DNA of 64,000 nt, taken from positions 1-64,000 of the forward strand of contig NZ_KQ954245.1 in assembly GCF_001519075.1 (NCBI RefSeq), given 5' to 3'. This DNA comes from Novosphingobium fuchskuhlense. GTDB taxonomy: Bacteria > Pseudomonadota > Alphaproteobacteria > Sphingomonadales > Sphingomonadaceae. Shown here piece by piece: positions 62,061-64,000 of the stretch (within the stretch, counting starts at the first letter, position 1; every line of letters starts with the position of its first letter). A program made the position numbers and the translations under genes. Under the pieces are notes generated by a model. It was not told the origin of the DNA, searched no databases, and saw nothing but the letters and a program-made list of their open reading frames with translations.

Positions 62061-62990
62061 ATGGCTGACACCGCACCCACCGCTTCCGCACCGCACAAAG
62101 CCCAGCCTTTGAGCGTGCAGGACATGATCCTCGCGCTCCATGCCTATTGGGGCGACAAGGGCTGCCTGATCCTCCAGCCTTACGACATGCGCATGGGCGC
62201 GGGTACGTTCCACCCCGCAACGACCCTGCGCGCGCTCGGCCCCCAGCCGTGGAACGCGGCCTATGTCCAGCCCAGCCGCCGGCCGACCGATGGCCGCTAT
62301 GGCGAGAACCCGAACCGGCTGCAGCACTATTACCAGTATCAGGTGATCATGAAGCCGAGCCCGCCCGATCTGCAGGCGCTCTATCTCGGCAGCCTGGCCG
62401 CGATCGGCATCGATCCGCTGCTGCACGATATCCGCTTTGTCGAGGACGACTGGGAATCGCCCACGCTCGGCGCCTGGGGGCTGGGCTGGGAAGTCTGGTG
62501 CGACGGGATGGAAGTGACCCAGTTCACCTATTTCCAGCAGATGGGCGGCTTCGATTGCAAGCCGGTCGCCGGCGAACTCACCTACGGGCTCGAACGCCTT
62601 GCGATGTATATCCAGGGTGTCGACAACGTCTACGACCTGCGCTTCAACAACCACGGCGTGAGCTACGGCGATGTGTTCCTCGAGAACGAACGCCAGATGT
62701 CGACGTGGAACTTCGAGGTGGCGGACACAGAGACGCTCTTCGAAGGCTTTCGCCGCGCCGAGGCCGAGTGCCGCAAGGCGCTGGAGGCCAAAGTGCCAAT
62801 CGCCGCCTATGAGCAGGCGATCGAGGCGAGCCATCTGTTCAACCTGCTTCAGGCGCGCGGCGTGATCTCGGTGCAGGAACGCGCGAGCTACATGGGCCGG
62901 GTGCGCGATCTCGCGCGCGGGTCCTGCGAGGGCTATATGGAAAAGTACCGCCCCGAATGGGAAGCGAAGTTCCCGGGGTGGACGGCATGA
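62061..62990 (+). CDS. glyQ: Glycyl-tRNA synthetase alpha subunit
   Basis: This 309-residue class II subunit holds the catalytic site for glycine activation in the alpha2beta2 enzyme. Motifs visible are [58 protein letters not shown] and [20 protein letters not shown], as in all GlyQ proteins. The ATG at 62061 was chosen from alignment memory; the longer open frame runs antisense to the TraB gene. The stop overlaps glyS by four bases. Confidence 0.96.
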   Translation: MADTAPTASAPHKAQPLSVQDMILALHAYWGDKGCLILQPYDMRMGAGTFHPATTLRALGPQPWNAAYVQPSRRPTDGRYGENPNRLQHYYQYQVIMKPSPPDLQALYLGSLAAIGIDPLLHDIRFVEDDWESPTLGAWGLGWEVWCDGMEVTQFTYFQQMGGFDCKPVAGELTYGLERLAMYIQGVDNVYDLRFNNHGVSYGDVFLENERQMSTWNFEVADTETLFEGFRRAEAECRKALEAKVPIAAYEQAIEASHLFNLLQARGVISVQERASYMGRVRDLARGSCEGYMEKYRPEWEAKFPGWTA

Positions 62991-64000
62991 GCAGCGCAGA
63001 CTTTCTCCTCGAACTGCGCTCGGAAGAGATCCCCGCGCGGATGCAGGCCGGCGCGCGCGCTGATCTGGAAAAGCTGTTCCGCCGCGAGATGGAGGCCGCC
63101 GGCCTCGCCGTCGGCGCGCTGACGGTGTGGTCCACCCCGCGCCGCCTCACGCTGATCGCGCGCGATCTGCCGCTCGCGACCGAGGCGGTCAGTGAGGAAA
63201 CCAAGGGCCCGCGCACCTCCGCCCCCGAACAGGCGCTCGAAGGGTTCCTGCGCAAGACCGGCCTTTCGAAGGACCAGCTCACCCAGCGTGATGGCGTGTG
63301 GTTCGCCGTCGTCGAAAAGCCCGGCCGGGCTGCCGCCGACGTCCTCGCCGAGGCGATCCCCGCGATCATCCGCGCGTTCCCCTGGCCCAAGTCGCAGCGC
63401 TGGGGCGCGGCCAGCCTCCAGCCGGACAGCTTGCGCTGGGTCCGCCCGCTATCGGGCATCGTGGCGCTGCTGGGCGGCGAAGTGGTGCCGTGCGAGATCG
63501 GCGGCATTCATTCCGGCCGCACCACCATGGGCCACCGCTTCCACCACAGCGGCGAAATCGTGATCGAAGGCGTGGACGACTACGCCGCTAAGCTGCGCGA
63601 CGCCTACGTGATCGTCGATCATGCGGAGCGCGAGGGGATCGTGCGCGAGGGCGCCAAGCAGGCGGCGGCGGACGCCGGCCTCGCGCTGGTCGAGGATGAA
63701 GGCCTCGTCATCGAGAACGCGGGCCTTACCGAATGGCCGGTTCCGCTGCTCGGCCGCTTTGACGAGGCGTTCCTCGAAGTGCCGCCGGAAGTGATCCAGC
63801 TGACCGCGCGCGTGAACCAGAAGTATTTCATCTGCCGCGACAGCGCTGGAAAACTCGCCAACGCTTTTGTCTGCACCGCCAATATCGCGGCGCACGATGG
63901 CGGCGCGATGATCGTCGCGGGCAACCGCAAGGTCCTCGCCGCGCGCCTTTCGGACGCGCGCTTCTTCTGGGAGCAGGACCGTAAGACGCCGCTTTCGGTG
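62987..64000 (+). CDS. glyS: Glycyl-tRNA synthetase beta subunit, cut by the window end
   Basis: The first 338 residues of GlyS are present, starting with [20 protein letters not shown], the family start. Later landmarks include [28 protein letters not shown] and [20 protein letters not shown]. The beta subunit binds tRNA and has an HD-like domain. The ATG overlaps the glyQ stop as ATGA. The C-terminal half lies outside the window, and no frame errors are visible. Confidence 0.96.
   Translation, partial: MSSADFLLELRSEEIPARMQAGARADLEKLFRREMEAAGLAVGALTVWSTPRRLTLIARDLPLATEAVSEETKGPRTSAPEQALEGFLRKTGLSKDQLTQRDGVWFAVVEKPGRAAADVLAEAIPAIIRAFPWPKSQRWGAASLQPDSLRWVRPLSGIVALLGGEVVPCEIGGIHSGRTTMGHRFHHSGEIVIEGVDDYAAKLRDAYVIVDHAEREGIVREGAKQAAADAGLALVEDEGLVIENAGLTEWPVPLLGRFDEAFLEVPPEVIQLTARVNQKYFICRDSAGKLANAFVCTANIAAHDGGAMIVAGNRKVLAARLSDARFFWEQDRKTPLSV

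Overview
The window looks like a chromosome segment of a GC-rich alphaproteobacterium of the order Sphingomonadales, most likely Novosphingobium or a close relative. The reasons are overall protein similarity, the gene order of the mre-mrd and glyQS regions, a catabolic cluster with a TonB-dependent receptor, and a PEP-CTERM protein. The genus is an inference; no 16S gene is present.

Layout. 1-2380: end of a flagellar operon (fliP, the sigma-28 gene fliA, a TPR protein, a small unknown). 2563-16523: a polymorphic-toxin locus. A 3695-residue RHS/YD-repeat protein ends in a matrixin-like metzincin tip (HELLHWLGMSH plus a downstream MYP Met-turn) and overlaps a small membrane-anchored or secreted candidate immunity gene. 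A HigB/HigA-type toxin-antitoxin pair follows, then a displaced toxin tip with a nucleotidyltransferase-like motif and its own candidate immunity gene. 16768-17013: small unknown. 17268-20621: a tightly overlapping hxsD-hxsB-hxsC-hxsA operon, in which two radical SAM enzymes probably modify the His-Xaa-Ser repeats of HxsA.

20755-26669: a membrane protein, a tRNA 3' fragment, and a large serine recombinase gene cut by an intact IS66 element with an 8-bp target duplication. 26670-47006: a genomic island of about 20.3 kb bounded by exact 49-bp copies of the tRNA-Lys 3' half; the complete tRNA-Lys(CTT) gene is at 46962-47037. The island carries two divergent operons. The leftward one encodes a TonB receptor, SDR, APH-type kinase, acyl-CoA ligase and TetR regulator. 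The rightward one encodes an SDR, an ACAD11/LvaC-like acyl-CoA dehydrogenase, an NTF2-like protein, an alpha/beta hydrolase, an OYE flavoenzyme and a Baeyer-Villiger monooxygenase. Together they suggest uptake of a cyclic ketone, conversion to a lactone, opening to a hydroxy acid, CoA activation, phosphorylation of the hydroxyl and elimination to an enoyl-CoA. The right end of the island is mobile-element debris: a frameshifted tyrosine integrase, and an IS91-like element whose transposase is split by a RIT (recombinase-in-trio) element with 30-bp terminal inverted repeats.

47116-64000: ordinary core chromosome: rodA, mrdA, mreD, mreC and mreB (cell shape), mutL divergent from them, a lipoprotein, a GNAT protein, a MaoC-like protein, ychF, a TPR lipoprotein, a PEP-CTERM protein, pth, rplY, a TraB-family lipoprotein, glyQ, and the first part of glyS, cut by the window end.

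The items most deserving a second look are the RHS metzincin tip with its displaced alternative tip, the complete Hxs peptide-modification operon, and the island's BVMO plus hydroxyacyl-kinase pathway.
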